This document shows, one piece after another, positions 24,911-32,296 of a stretch of 34,329 bases of DNA. Position 1 is the stretch's first letter. Every line of letters starts with the position of its first letter. The stretch covers positions 1-34,329 of the forward strand of contig DATLZE010000125.1 in assembly GCA_035574195.1 (NCBI GenBank). Reading direction: 5' to 3'. A program made the position numbers and the translations under genes. Origin of the DNA: SG8-41 sp035574195. Lineage in GTDB: Bacteria; Pseudomonadota; Gammaproteobacteria; Burkholderiales; SG8-41. The notes beneath the pieces are model-generated. The model was given only the letters and a program-made list of their open reading frames with translations. It ran no database searches and was not told where the DNA came from.

Positions 24911-25714
24911 ATGCGCGAGTTCGACTACCACCGACCGGCGAGCCTTAAGGAAGCGGCCTCGCTCCTGCGCAAGGTGAAGGGCGCGAAGCTGCTCGCCGGC
25001 GGGCAGAGCCTCATCCCGGCACTGAAGCTCAGGCTCGCGAGCCCGCCGGCGCTCGTGGACCTGGCAGCCATTGCCGAGCTACGCGGCATCAAGCTCGAGG
25101 GTGCGACCCTCACCATCGGGGCCATGATGCGCCATGCCGAAGTCGCCGCATCGAAAGAGGTCGCCATCGGCATTCCGGCGCTCGCGCGGCTCGCCGAGCG
25201 CATCGGCGACCGCCAGGTCCGCAACCTCGGTACCCTCGGAGGAGCGATCGCCAACAACGACCCCGCCGCCGACTACCCGGCCGCGGTTCTCGGGCTGGGC
25301 GCAACGGTCAACACCAGCAAGCGCGCGATCCCCGCCGACAAGTTCTTCACCGGGCTCTACGAGACTGCGCTCAGGCCGGACGAGATCGTCACCTCGGTCG
25401 CCTTCCCGCTCGCGAAGCGTGCGGCCTACGTGAAATTCCGGCAGCCCGCCTCGCGCTTCGCCCTCGTCGGCGTGTTCGTGGCCGAATCCGCCGGCAACGT
25501 TCGAGTAGCGGTGACCGGCGCGGCGAATTGCGTGTTCCGGGTGAAAGAGATGGAAAAGCGCCTCGCCCAGAAGTTCGCGCCGGAGTCGGTGGCGCGGGTG
25601 AAGGTGCCGCCGCAGGAGCTCAATTCGGACCTGCACGCGAGCGCGGAATACCGCTCGCACCTGATCACGGTGCTCGCGCAGCGGGCGGTGGAGGCAGCCC
25701 TCGCCGGCAAATGA
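24911..25714 (+). CDS. coxM: Molybdenum hydroxylase FAD-binding medium subunit
   Basis: 267 residues from ATG 24911, preceded by GGAG. FAD-binding blocks are KLLAGGQSLIPALKLRLA (about 26-43) and the second, GDRQVRNLGTLGGAIANNDP (near 98-118). The C-terminal CoxM domain follows. It completes the three-subunit enzyme by taking electrons from CoxS. It is separated from coxL by 207 bases without a supported gene, longer than usual within an operon; this gap holds degenerate purine-rich sequence. Co-transcription is likely but less certain than for coxS-coxL. Confidence 0.92.
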   Translation: MREFDYHRPASLKEAASLLRKVKGAKLLAGGQSLIPALKLRLASPPALVDLAAIAELRGIKLEGATLTIGAMMRHAEVAASKEVAIGIPALARLAERIGDRQVRNLGTLGGAIANNDPAADYPAAVLGLGATVNTSKRAIPADKFFTGLYETALRPDEIVTSVAFPLAKRAAYVKFRQPASRFALVGVFVAESAGNVRVAVTGAANCVFRVKEMEKRLAQKFAPESVARVKVPPQELNSDLHASAEYRSHLITVLAQRAVEAALAGK

Positions 25715-25806
25715 GAAAAAGGGTCAGGCCTTGCTGCGCTGCCCCCTGCAGCGCCCTGCGGACACGGGCGGAGCTGCCGGCGAGTTGCTCTCGTGCCCGG
25801 CCCCGA

Positions 25807-25818
25807 GACAATATTGTC
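25807..25818. promoter_or_regulatory. Perfect 12-bp palindrome upstream of a Bug gene
   Basis: GACAATATTGTC is an exact palindrome in the 184-base gap between coxM and the Bug gene starting at 25899. It could be an operator (GntR-type regulators bind short AT-centred palindromes) or part of a promoter. The factor is unknown. Confidence 0.4.
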
Positions 25819-25898
25819 GCGCGAGGCCGCAAGGAGCGGGGCGTTCCGCTACTGTCCGGACTTCGAACGACCGATAACGAACGAGCGAGGAGCATGAT

Positions 25899-26879
25899 AT
25901 GAGAAAGCGCACCTTCACGCTGCAGGCGTTCACGCTGCTGCTGGCGGCGTGTGCCGTTTCCCAGGTACCGGCCGCGGCACCGGAATCCGATTTCCCCAAC
26001 CGGCCCGTGCGCATCATCACACCGGCGGCGCCAGGCGGCACTACGGATTTCCTCGCGCGGCTGCTCGCTGCGCACCTCACCAAGGCCTGGGGCCAGCAGG
26101 CGATCGTGGACAACCGCGCGAGCGCCTCGGGCGTGAACGCCGCGGAAATCACCAAGAACTCGGCACCCGACGGCTACACGCTGTTCGTGCCCTACCATCA
26201 GCACACGATCAACGCGGTCATCCTGCCGAAGCTCCCGTACCATCCGGTGAACGACTTCACTCCGATCACGCAGATGACCGCCGCGGGCCTGATGCTGATC
26301 GTCAATCCCGCGCACCCGGCGAAGAACCTGAAGGAGTTCATCGCGTGGAGCAAGTCCACGAAGGACCCGATCAATTTCGGCTCCGCCGGCATCGGCAGCG
26401 GAGGGCATCTCGCCGGCGAGCTCTACAAGCTCATGACCGGCATCCGCGCGGAGCACATTCCGTACAAGGGAACCGGCCCGGCGATCGCGGACTTGCTCGC
26501 CGGCCAGTATCACTTCAACTTCGCGGGCTTGACGGGCGCGCTCGCCCAGGTGCGCGCGGGCAAGCTCCGCGGCATCGCGGTCACCACCGCCAAACGGCTC
26601 GAGGCGGCCCCGGAGATCCCGGCGATGGCCGAGGAGCTGCCGGGGTTCGAGGTCGTGGGCTGGTACGGGCTGGCCGCCCCGGCGGGGCTGCCGAAACCGC
26701 TGCTCGCCAAAATCCACGGCGAGGTGGCGAAGTTCCTGAGAACACCGGAATTCGCGAAGGTCGCCGAACGCAACGGCTCGACCGTAGTGGGCAGCGATCC
26801 CGAGGCGTTCCGCCAGTTCATGCACGCCGATCTCAAGAAGTGGTCGGACGTGGTCAAGCGCAGCGGCATGAAATTCTGA
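25899..26879 (+). CDS. Bug-family periplasmic substrate-binding protein
   Basis: 326 residues from ATG 25899 with GAGGAG 7 bases upstream. A signal peptide covers about residues 1-27 (LQAFTLLLAACAVSQVPAAA). Mature blocks: FPNRPVRIITPAAPGGTTDFLAR, VDNRASASGVNAAEI, SAPDGYTLFV, GSAGIGSGGHLAGELY and IPYKGTGPAIADLLAGQ. These define the Bug/TctC fold. Its position just downstream of coxM suggests it binds a compound used by the molybdenum hydroxylase, but no tctA or tctB is in the window. Confidence 0.92.
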   Translation: MRKRTFTLQAFTLLLAACAVSQVPAAAPESDFPNRPVRIITPAAPGGTTDFLARLLAAHLTKAWGQQAIVDNRASASGVNAAEITKNSAPDGYTLFVPYHQHTINAVILPKLPYHPVNDFTPITQMTAAGLMLIVNPAHPAKNLKEFIAWSKSTKDPINFGSAGIGSGGHLAGELYKLMTGIRAEHIPYKGTGPAIADLLAGQYHFNFAGLTGALAQVRAGKLRGIAVTTAKRLEAAPEIPAMAEELPGFEVVGWYGLAAPAGLPKPLLAKIHGEVAKFLRTPEFAKVAERNGSTVVGSDPEAFRQFMHADLKKWSDVVKRSGMKF

Positions 26880-27228
26880 TTTCTCGCGCTTTTGCGCCGC
26901 GGGGCTGGCTGGCGGCGTGCGGCGAGGATCGAGAGCCAGACGCTCCGCATCGCGGGTCCGGGGACCCGACGATGAAGCTCGAAGCTTCGGGCGCAACGGG
27001 ATCGGGGCCTCGGGACGCGCCCGGGATTGTCTCCCGCCAAAGGAGCACTCTCGCTTTCGGCCCTCGGGCGATCGCGGGCTTGGAAACCAAGCCTCGCGGG
27101 CGAGCCTCCAATACGCCGCCGAGAGCGGGCGCGGCGTGAACGGCGGGGCCCGGACTTCCCGGCTCCGACAGGCTTTCCGTTCTCGCCGGCGTTCGAAGGC
27201 CCTGCCTGCCGCTTCCTTTCGCCGCGCG
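26880..27228. other. 349-base convergent intergenic stretch with short hairpins
   Basis: No gene is supported between the two converging Bug genes. GGCTTGG (27077-27083) pairs perfectly with CCAAGCC (27087-27093), and a second short stem follows (CTCGC with GCGAG, 27093-27104). Neither has a T tract, so terminator function is uncertain. Confidence 0.5.
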
Positions 27229-28215
27229 CTACTCGGGCTTGACCCCTGCCTGCTGGATCACCTTCGTCCACTGCGCGATCTCGCGCCTGAGGAATTCGGC
27301 CGTCTGCTCGGGCGTTGCGCCGATCGCCTCCGCGCCCATTGCGGCAAGGCTCGCTTTCATCTCGGCGCTGCCGAGACTCTTGACGATGATCTGGCCCACG
27401 CGCGCGGTCACCTCCCTCGGCGTCGCGGCAGGCGCCGAGAGCACATACCAGGTGCTCACGTTGTAGTCGGGTAGACCCGATTCGATCATCGTCGGCACCT
27501 CGGGCGCGAGCGGCGAGCGCTTGTCGGTGGTGACCGCGAGCGCGCGCAACCTCCCGCTCTTCACGTGCGGCAGCAGCGCCGGAAGCCCGCTCAGGAAGAA
27601 GTCGATCTCGCCGCTCAGGAGCGCGACGAGCGCGGGGGAGACCCCCTTGTAGGGCACGTGCACCGTTTTCACGCCGGCCCTGGCGTTGAGCAGCTCGGCC
27701 ATCAGGTGCGAGGCGCCGCCGATGCCGACCGAGCCGTAGTTGAGCTTGCCGGGATGTTTTCTCGCGAGCGCGACCAGCTCCTTCACGCTCCTCGCAGGAA
27801 CGCTCGGATGCACGACCAGGAAGTTCTGCACCAGCACGAGCAGTGCGATGTTGTGGAAATCGCGCAGCACGTTGTAGCCGAGCTTCGGCTGCAGCTCCGG
27901 GTTGATGCCGTGCGTGGCAAGCGTTCCGATGAGCAGCGTGTAGCCGTCGGGCGGCGCCTTGGCCACCGATTCGGCTCCGATCGTGCCGCCCGCGCCCGCG
28001 CGGTTCTCCACCACGACCGCCTGTCCCAGCGCCTTCTCGAGCTCGCGCGCGACAGCGCGGCCGATGATGTCGGTCGGACCGCCCGGCGGAAACGGGATCA
28101 CCAGCCGGATCGGCTTGACCGGCCAGGACTGCTGGGCGTGCAGCATGCCGCTCGCCCCCCAACAAAGCGCGATGGCGGCGAGCCACGCGATGCGGACTCT
28201 CAGGCGCTGGAACAT
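27229..28215 (-). CDS. Bug-family periplasmic substrate-binding protein
   Basis: 328 residues from ATG 28215, immediately after GGAGGAGGAGAC, which decides the start over the upstream frame to 28425. A signal peptide (about 1-27: RIAWLAAIALCWGASGMLHA) precedes WPVKPIRLVIPFPPGGPTDI, VVVENRAGAGGTIGAESVA, PPDGYTLLIG, KLNYGSVGIGGASHL and VHVPYKGVSPALVALLSGE. These are the standard Bug ligand-binding blocks. It is divergent from the Bug gene at 28479 and convergent with that at 25899; sequence differences in the loops suggest a different ligand from its neighbours. Confidence 0.92.
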   Translation of the reverse strand: MFQRLRVRIAWLAAIALCWGASGMLHAQQSWPVKPIRLVIPFPPGGPTDIIGRAVARELEKALGQAVVVENRAGAGGTIGAESVAKAPPDGYTLLIGTLATHGINPELQPKLGYNVLRDFHNIALLVLVQNFLVVHPSVPARSVKELVALARKHPGKLNYGSVGIGGASHLMAELLNARAGVKTVHVPYKGVSPALVALLSGEIDFFLSGLPALLPHVKSGRLRALAVTTDKRSPLAPEVPTMIESGLPDYNVSTWYVLSAPAATPREVTARVGQIIVKSLGSAEMKASLAAMGAEAIGATPEQTAEFLRREIAQWTKVIQQAGVKPE

Positions 28216-28282
28216 GGTCTCCTCCTCCCCTGCTCGGAGGCGATGGTAAACGTGCGGCGGCTTTTTTGCCCCCCTTTTCGCG

Positions 28283-28303
28283 CGCGGCTGGGCCGCGTTT
28301 TTT
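28283..28303 (+). terminator. Intrinsic terminator between divergent Bug genes
   Basis: CGCGGC (28283-28288), loop TGG and GCCGCG (28292-28297) make a perfect 6-bp GC hairpin followed by six T. It works for transcription to the right only. No plus-strand gene ends just before it, so it either blocks antisense or read-through transcription, or sits in a leader of the 28479 gene as an attenuator. A TATAAC at 28325-28330, just downstream, is a possible -10 box. Confidence 0.7.
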
Positions 28304-28478
28304 CGACGGCTCGAAGTTTTCCTTATAACCCATTGATCGGCAAGCGAATAGCGACGGGCAGCGGTCCGCCGACCCGGGCTCGAGCCCCGCATCCCGATGC
28401 AGGCGGCTGACACAGGCTGGCCCATCTTTGAGATACTCGATCGCGCGGCTCGCGCGTGTCTACTGGAGGAGGATCCTC

Positions 28479-29450
28479 ATGAAACAGGCCGCTCGTCTGT
28501 TCCTGCTCTCGATCCTGTCGTGCGCTTCATCGGGCCTCGCCGCAGCCGATTCTGCGGCGAATTATCCGAGCCGTCCGATCCGCTTCATCGCGCCGTTCGT
28601 GCCGGGCGGCCCCAGCGACACGCTCTCGCGCATTCTCGGGCAGAAGCTCACCGAGAGCTGGGGCCAGACCGTGGTCGTGGACAACCGCGGCAGTGCGGGC
28701 GGCATCGTCGGCTTCGAGCTCGGCGCCAAGGCCGCCCCGGACGGCTACACGCTGGTGCTCGCCACCGGCTCCGGGCTCACGATCAACCCCAACGTCTACC
28801 TCAAGCTGCCGTACGATCCGCTGCGCGACTTCCAGCCGATCACGCAGATCACCTCCGCCGCCTACTTCATGGTGATCAACCCCTCGGTCCCGGCGAAGAA
28901 CCTTCAGGAATTCATCGCGCTCGCCAAGGCGAAACCAGGACAACTCAACTACGCGACGACCGGGACCAGCAATCTGCTCGCGGCAGAGCTGTTCAAGCAC
29001 AAGGCCGGCGTCAACTTGGTGGCCGTGAGCTACAAGGGGACCGGGCAAGCGGTGAACGCCGTCATGAGCGGCGAGGTGCAGATGTTCGTCATCAGCCCGC
29101 TGATCGGGCTGCCCCAGATCCAGGCGGGCAAGCTCCGCGCGATCGGCGTGACCGGGCCCAAGCGCAACCCTGCCCTGCCCGAGGTTCCGCCCATCTCGGA
29201 GGTGCTGCCCGGCTACGAGCAGATCGTGTGGCACAGCGTGATCGCGCCCGCGAAAACGCCCAAGCCGATCGTCGCCAAGCTCTCCAAGGAGCTGATGAGG
29301 ATCATCCGGCTGCCGGAGATCCAGGAGCGCTTCAAGTCGGTCGGGCTCGACGCCGTGGGCTCGACGCCGGAGGAGCTCGCCGCGCTGATCAAGAAAGAAA
29401 TCGTGATGTACGCCAAACTGGTCAAGGAGATCGGATACAAGCCGCAATGA
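28479..29450 (+). CDS. Bug-family periplasmic substrate-binding protein
   Basis: 323 residues; ATG 28479 follows GGAGGAGG by about 6 bases, so the upstream frame to 28428 is rejected. The signal peptide covers about residues 1-23 (AARLFLLSILSCASSGLAAA). Blocks: YPSRPIRFIAPFVPGGPSDT, VVVDNRGSAGGIVG, APDGYTLVLA, LNYATTGTSNLLAAELF and VSYKGTGQAVNAVMSGE. The ligand is unknown. Its stop is 18 bases from the stop of the convergent ModA-like gene. Confidence 0.92.
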   Translation: MKQAARLFLLSILSCASSGLAAADSAANYPSRPIRFIAPFVPGGPSDTLSRILGQKLTESWGQTVVVDNRGSAGGIVGFELGAKAAPDGYTLVLATGSGLTINPNVYLKLPYDPLRDFQPITQITSAAYFMVINPSVPAKNLQEFIALAKAKPGQLNYATTGTSNLLAAELFKHKAGVNLVAVSYKGTGQAVNAVMSGEVQMFVISPLIGLPQIQAGKLRAIGVTGPKRNPALPEVPPISEVLPGYEQIVWHSVIAPAKTPKPIVAKLSKELMRIIRLPEIQERFKSVGLDAVGSTPEELAALIKKEIVMYAKLVKEIGYKPQ

Positions 29451-29468
29451 CGCGCAGCGTGCGCGCGG

Positions 29469-30191
29469 TCAGCCTCCGGACGCGGGCTCGAGGCCGCTCT
29501 TCTTGATGGCCGGGGCCGCCGCCGGCGAGGCGAGGAACTCGATCGCCGAGCGGGCGAGCGCCTGGTGCTGGGAACTCGCGGCCACACCAGCCGCGAACGA
29601 GGAAACCTTCTGCACCTGCGGCGGCAGCGCGGTCACGTGCGCGATTCCCGGCACGGGCAGCAGTTCCGAGAGCTGCTGCAAGCCGATCTCCACCTCGCCG
29701 CGCGCGATCGCGGCGCCGACGCGCTCGCCGCCGCCGATCATGCGGCTCTTGGGAAGTACCTGATCGGCAATCCCCAGGCGCTGCACCAGCTCGGTGGAGT
29801 AGTAGCGGCCGCTCTCGCTCGCGGAGTAACCGATGGATTTCGCTGCGAGCAGCGTGCGCCTGAGCGCCTCCACCGAGCCGATGTCGGGCCGGGGGGCGCC
29901 GGCGCGCACGGCGAGTGCGACGATCGAGCGGGCGAGCACCGCCTGCCCCTCGGGCAGCACGAGCCCCTCCTCGACGAGCCTGCGCAGCACGCCCTCGGCG
30001 ACGATCACGATGTCCACGACCTCGCCGCGCTTGAGCCGCATCGGGATGGAATGCTCGCCGGTGCCGATGGAGGTGGAAGCGGTGACGACCCGCCTCCCCG
30101 CCAGGCGCTCGAGCTGCGGCACCAGCGCGAGATGCGCCGCGGCGAAGGCACCGGAGGTCATCACCCGGAATTCATCCGCCGCAGTGCTCAT
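29469..30191 (-). CDS. ModA-like periplasmic-binding-fold protein without visible signal peptide
   Basis: 240 residues from ATG 30191. The first strand VMTSGAFAAAHLALVPQLER, then SIGTGEHSIPMRLKRGEVVD and VVIVAEG-like IVIVAEGVLRRLVEEG, and later GEVEIGLQQLSELLPVPGI, follow the ModA/extracellular solute-binding family that binds molybdate, tungstate or other oxyanions. The expected hydrophobic leader is missing; the ORF starts in polar sequence. Either the true start is wrong, or this is a cytoplasmic binding-fold protein. The start region forms an ATGA overlap with a doubtful upstream frame. No ModB or ModC is present. The neighbouring molybdenum hydroxylase makes a link with molybdate possible but not shown. 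Confidence 0.82.
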   Translation of the reverse strand: MSTAADEFRVMTSGAFAAAHLALVPQLERLAGRRVVTASTSIGTGEHSIPMRLKRGEVVDIVIVAEGVLRRLVEEGLVLPEGQAVLARSIVALAVRAGAPRPDIGSVEALRRTLLAAKSIGYSASESGRYYSTELVQRLGIADQVLPKSRMIGGGERVGAAIARGEVEIGLQQLSELLPVPGIAHVTALPPQVQKVSSFAAGVAASSQHQALARSAIEFLASPAAAPAIKKSGLEPASGG

Positions 30192-30547
30192 TCGGCCATC
30201 GCTCCGGCGAGCGCGCTCGCCGCTTGACTTCGTCCAGGGCACGAAAGCGGTAGATCCTCTCGGGCGCCGCGATCCGCCCGCCCGCGAGCAGCGCAGCGAT
30301 CGTCTCGGCGAAGGCGCAAGTACATGTCGCGCGCAGCCGCTCGGACGAGGCGCATGGATCGGGCGGCGGTAGGGATCCGCTGCCGACCGATTTCATGAAT
30401 GACCAGCGAGGCATCCGCACGCGGCACCGACAGCAGCATGAGCAGGCGGCGCCGGTCCATCCAGTCCCGGCCTCGCGGGTTGCGGAACGCGAGTCAATCG
30501 CCTGCCCGCTCCCTGCGCACTCCAGCCGCCCCGAGGGCCGCCCCCGA
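30192..30547 (-). pseudogene. Region of doubtful, possibly broken coding sequence
   Basis: No intact gene is recognised in this 356-base stretch. On the minus strand one frame (from 30460) reads MDRRRLLMLLSVPRADASLV, suggestive of a leader, and another frame (30172-30420) has AETIAALLAGGRIAAPERI and then YRFRALDEVKRRAR, which looks protein-like. The two are out of phase, consistent with a frameshifted remnant, but chance cannot be excluded because high GC creates long open frames. No family can be named. Confidence 0.25.
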
Positions 30548-31531
30548 TCAACCTGGCTTCATCCCGGCTGCACGCACGACCTTCGCCCATTTCGCGATGT
30601 CGGAGGCATAAGCCGCGGCGAACTCCTCCTGCGTGCTGCCCACCGCGTCGAGCCCCTGCGCGAGCAGCATCTTGCGCGTGTCCGGCTCGAGCAGGGCGCG
30701 CGCGATCGTCTCCTGGAGCTTGACGGCGATTTCCTTGCTGGTCGCGCCCGGCAGGAACAGGGCGTACCAATTGTCCACGCCGAAGCCGGGCACTCCGGCC
30801 TCGGCGACGGTCGGAAAATCGGGCAGGGCCGGCGTGCGCTTGGTGCCCACGACCGCCAGCGCGCGCAGCTTGCCGGTGGTGAACAGCGGGCGGGTCGAGA
30901 TCACGCTCGCCACCGTCATCGCGATGCGCCCGGCAACGACGTCGGTGATGCTGGGCGCCGTGCCCTTGTAGGGCACGTGCGTCATCGCAAGCCCGGTCAG
31001 CTGCGTGAAAAGCGCCATGGTGAGGTGCTGCGCGGAGCCCTGCCCCGAGGACGAGTAGAAGAGCTCGCCCGGCCGCGCCCGCGCGAAGGCGATCAGCTCC
31101 TTGACGCTTTTCACGGGAAGCGACGGGTGCACCACCATGACGCCGGGGGAAATCACCGCCATCGTCACGGGCAGCAGGTCCTTGAGCGGATCGTAGGGAA
31201 GCTTCACCAGGCTCGGCGTGATGCTGATGCCCGCCGAGGTCATGAGCACGGTATAGCCGTCGGGCGGCGCATGCGCCACGATCTCGGCCGCGAGCACACC
31301 GCCCGCCCCCGGGCGGTTGTCGGCCACCACCGGCTGGCCCCAGGCCTGGTTGAGCTTCTGCGCGATGAAGCGCCCCGTGGTGTCCACGCCCCCGCCCGGC
31401 GCGAGCGCGATCACCATGCGGATGGGCTTGGCGGGATAGGCCTGCGCCTGGGCGTGCGCCGCGCCCGCAGACCATGCAGCGGCCGATGCCACGAGCAGCG
31501 CTCCAATGCTTCCAGCGGCAAATGATCTCAT
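30548..31531 (-). CDS. Bug-family periplasmic substrate-binding protein
   Basis: 327 residues from ATG 31531 with GGGAGGAGG just upstream. The signal peptide covers about residues 1-28 (AAGSIGALLVASAAAWSAGA). Blocks: YPAKPIRMVIALAPGGGVDT, PVVADNRPGAGGVLAAEIV, PPDGYTVLM, LFYSSSGQGSAQHLTMALF and THVPYKGTAPSITDVVAGR. It is the fifth Bug protein in the window and the fourth within 5.7 kb. It ends before the doubtful stretch 30192-30547. The ligand is unknown. Confidence 0.92.
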   Translation of the reverse strand: MRSFAAGSIGALLVASAAAWSAGAAHAQAQAYPAKPIRMVIALAPGGGVDTTGRFIAQKLNQAWGQPVVADNRPGAGGVLAAEIVAHAPPDGYTVLMTSAGISITPSLVKLPYDPLKDLLPVTMAVISPGVMVVHPSLPVKSVKELIAFARARPGELFYSSSGQGSAQHLTMALFTQLTGLAMTHVPYKGTAPSITDVVAGRIAMTVASVISTRPLFTTGKLRALAVVGTKRTPALPDFPTVAEAGVPGFGVDNWYALFLPGATSKEIAVKLQETIARALLEPDTRKMLLAQGLDAVGSTQEEFAAAYASDIAKWAKVVRAAGMKPG

Positions 31532-31696
31532 CGCCTCCTCCCAGGGAATCCGCGGCGCTCGAGCGCCGCTTACGCGAATCGTAAATCATCAATCGGGCAT
31601 ACTCCACTGCGCAGCGCCCTGCGGGCGGCGCCCCCTCGGCAGAGGCGCCACCCGATGCGAGGCGCGGGCTCGGGCCGCGATCGATTCGGGGCGTTC

Positions 31697-31710
31697 TTGA
31701 CCCAGATCAA
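31697..31710. promoter_or_regulatory. FNR/ANR-type site
   Basis: TTGACCCAGATCAA fits the FNR-family consensus TTGAY-N4-RTCAA, with the dyad TTGA-N6-TCAA intact. Its centre is about 40 bases before a possible transcription start near 31744, with a weak -10 (TTAACA at 31731-31736); that matches class II FNR activation. It lies upstream of the 94-residue gene at 31798. Binding is inferred from the sequence. Confidence 0.65.
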
Positions 31711-31797
31711 GTCCACCGCCTGCCGGTGCCTTAACAAGCGAAGGTCATCGGAGTAATTTGCCGGGAATAGGAGGCCGAGCTCGGGGTCCGCCCGCCC

Positions 31798-32082
31798 ATG
31801 AAGTATCAGATCGAGAAGCAAGGCCACAACGTCCTCGTGCGCATTGACGGCGTTGCGGGACGGGAAAGGGCCTTGATCGAAATGATCCAACTGTGCCGAC
31901 GCAGCGCCTGGGCCTGCCAGTCCGGAGAATGCCGCAACGTCGCGACGATCGAGGACCGCGCCGCGGGCGGAAGCGTGTTCCTGACGCTCGTTCCCAGGAC
32001 CGGCGCGCAGATCAATCCTTCCGGAGTCGAGATCTGCCTGCGCTACGCGCTGGCACGCTTCGAGATGCCGGCGGCGGGATAA
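31798..32082 (+). CDS. 94-residue cysteine-containing protein, predicted oxygen-controlled
   Basis: The ATG at 31798 opens a compact protein with cysteines at 33, 40, 45 and 80: LCRRSAWACQSGECRN, then GSVFLTLVPRTGAQINPSG and ICLRYALARFEM. The core looks like an alternating beta-sheet/helix fold; there is no signal peptide. The C-x6-C-x4-C cluster could hold metal or disulfides. An AGGAGG at 31769-31774 is 23 bases from the ATG, too far for a normal ribosome site, and no start codon lies close to it. The FNR-type site suggests expression at low oxygen or during respiration of nitrogen oxides. Family not recognised. It is followed by 214 bases before queG's end without another supported gene. 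Confidence 0.7.
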   Translation: MKYQIEKQGHNVLVRIDGVAGRERALIEMIQLCRRSAWACQSGECRNVATIEDRAAGGSVFLTLVPRTGAQINPSGVEICLRYALARFEMPAAG

Positions 32083-32296
32083 CGCGCTCCACGCGCCGGG
32101 CGTCCTTCCCGGAACATCCCTCCGCACAGAAAGCCGGGGCAAGAGCGACGCGCACGCCGGCGCTCGCACCAGACGGAAGAGCTGCTTCTTGAAATCGCAG
32201 GCGCGCGCAAGGCATCGCTCGGGATGCCCGGGACCGGTGAGGAGGGGAAAGCCTTCAAGAAGGGCTCCTGCTGCCTGACGAGGCGATCGAGGGCCT

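Noticed and set aside
32083..32296. Possible gene or terminator between the 94-residue gene and queG
   Set aside because: No ribosome site, no motif and no hairpin followed by T residues on either strand.
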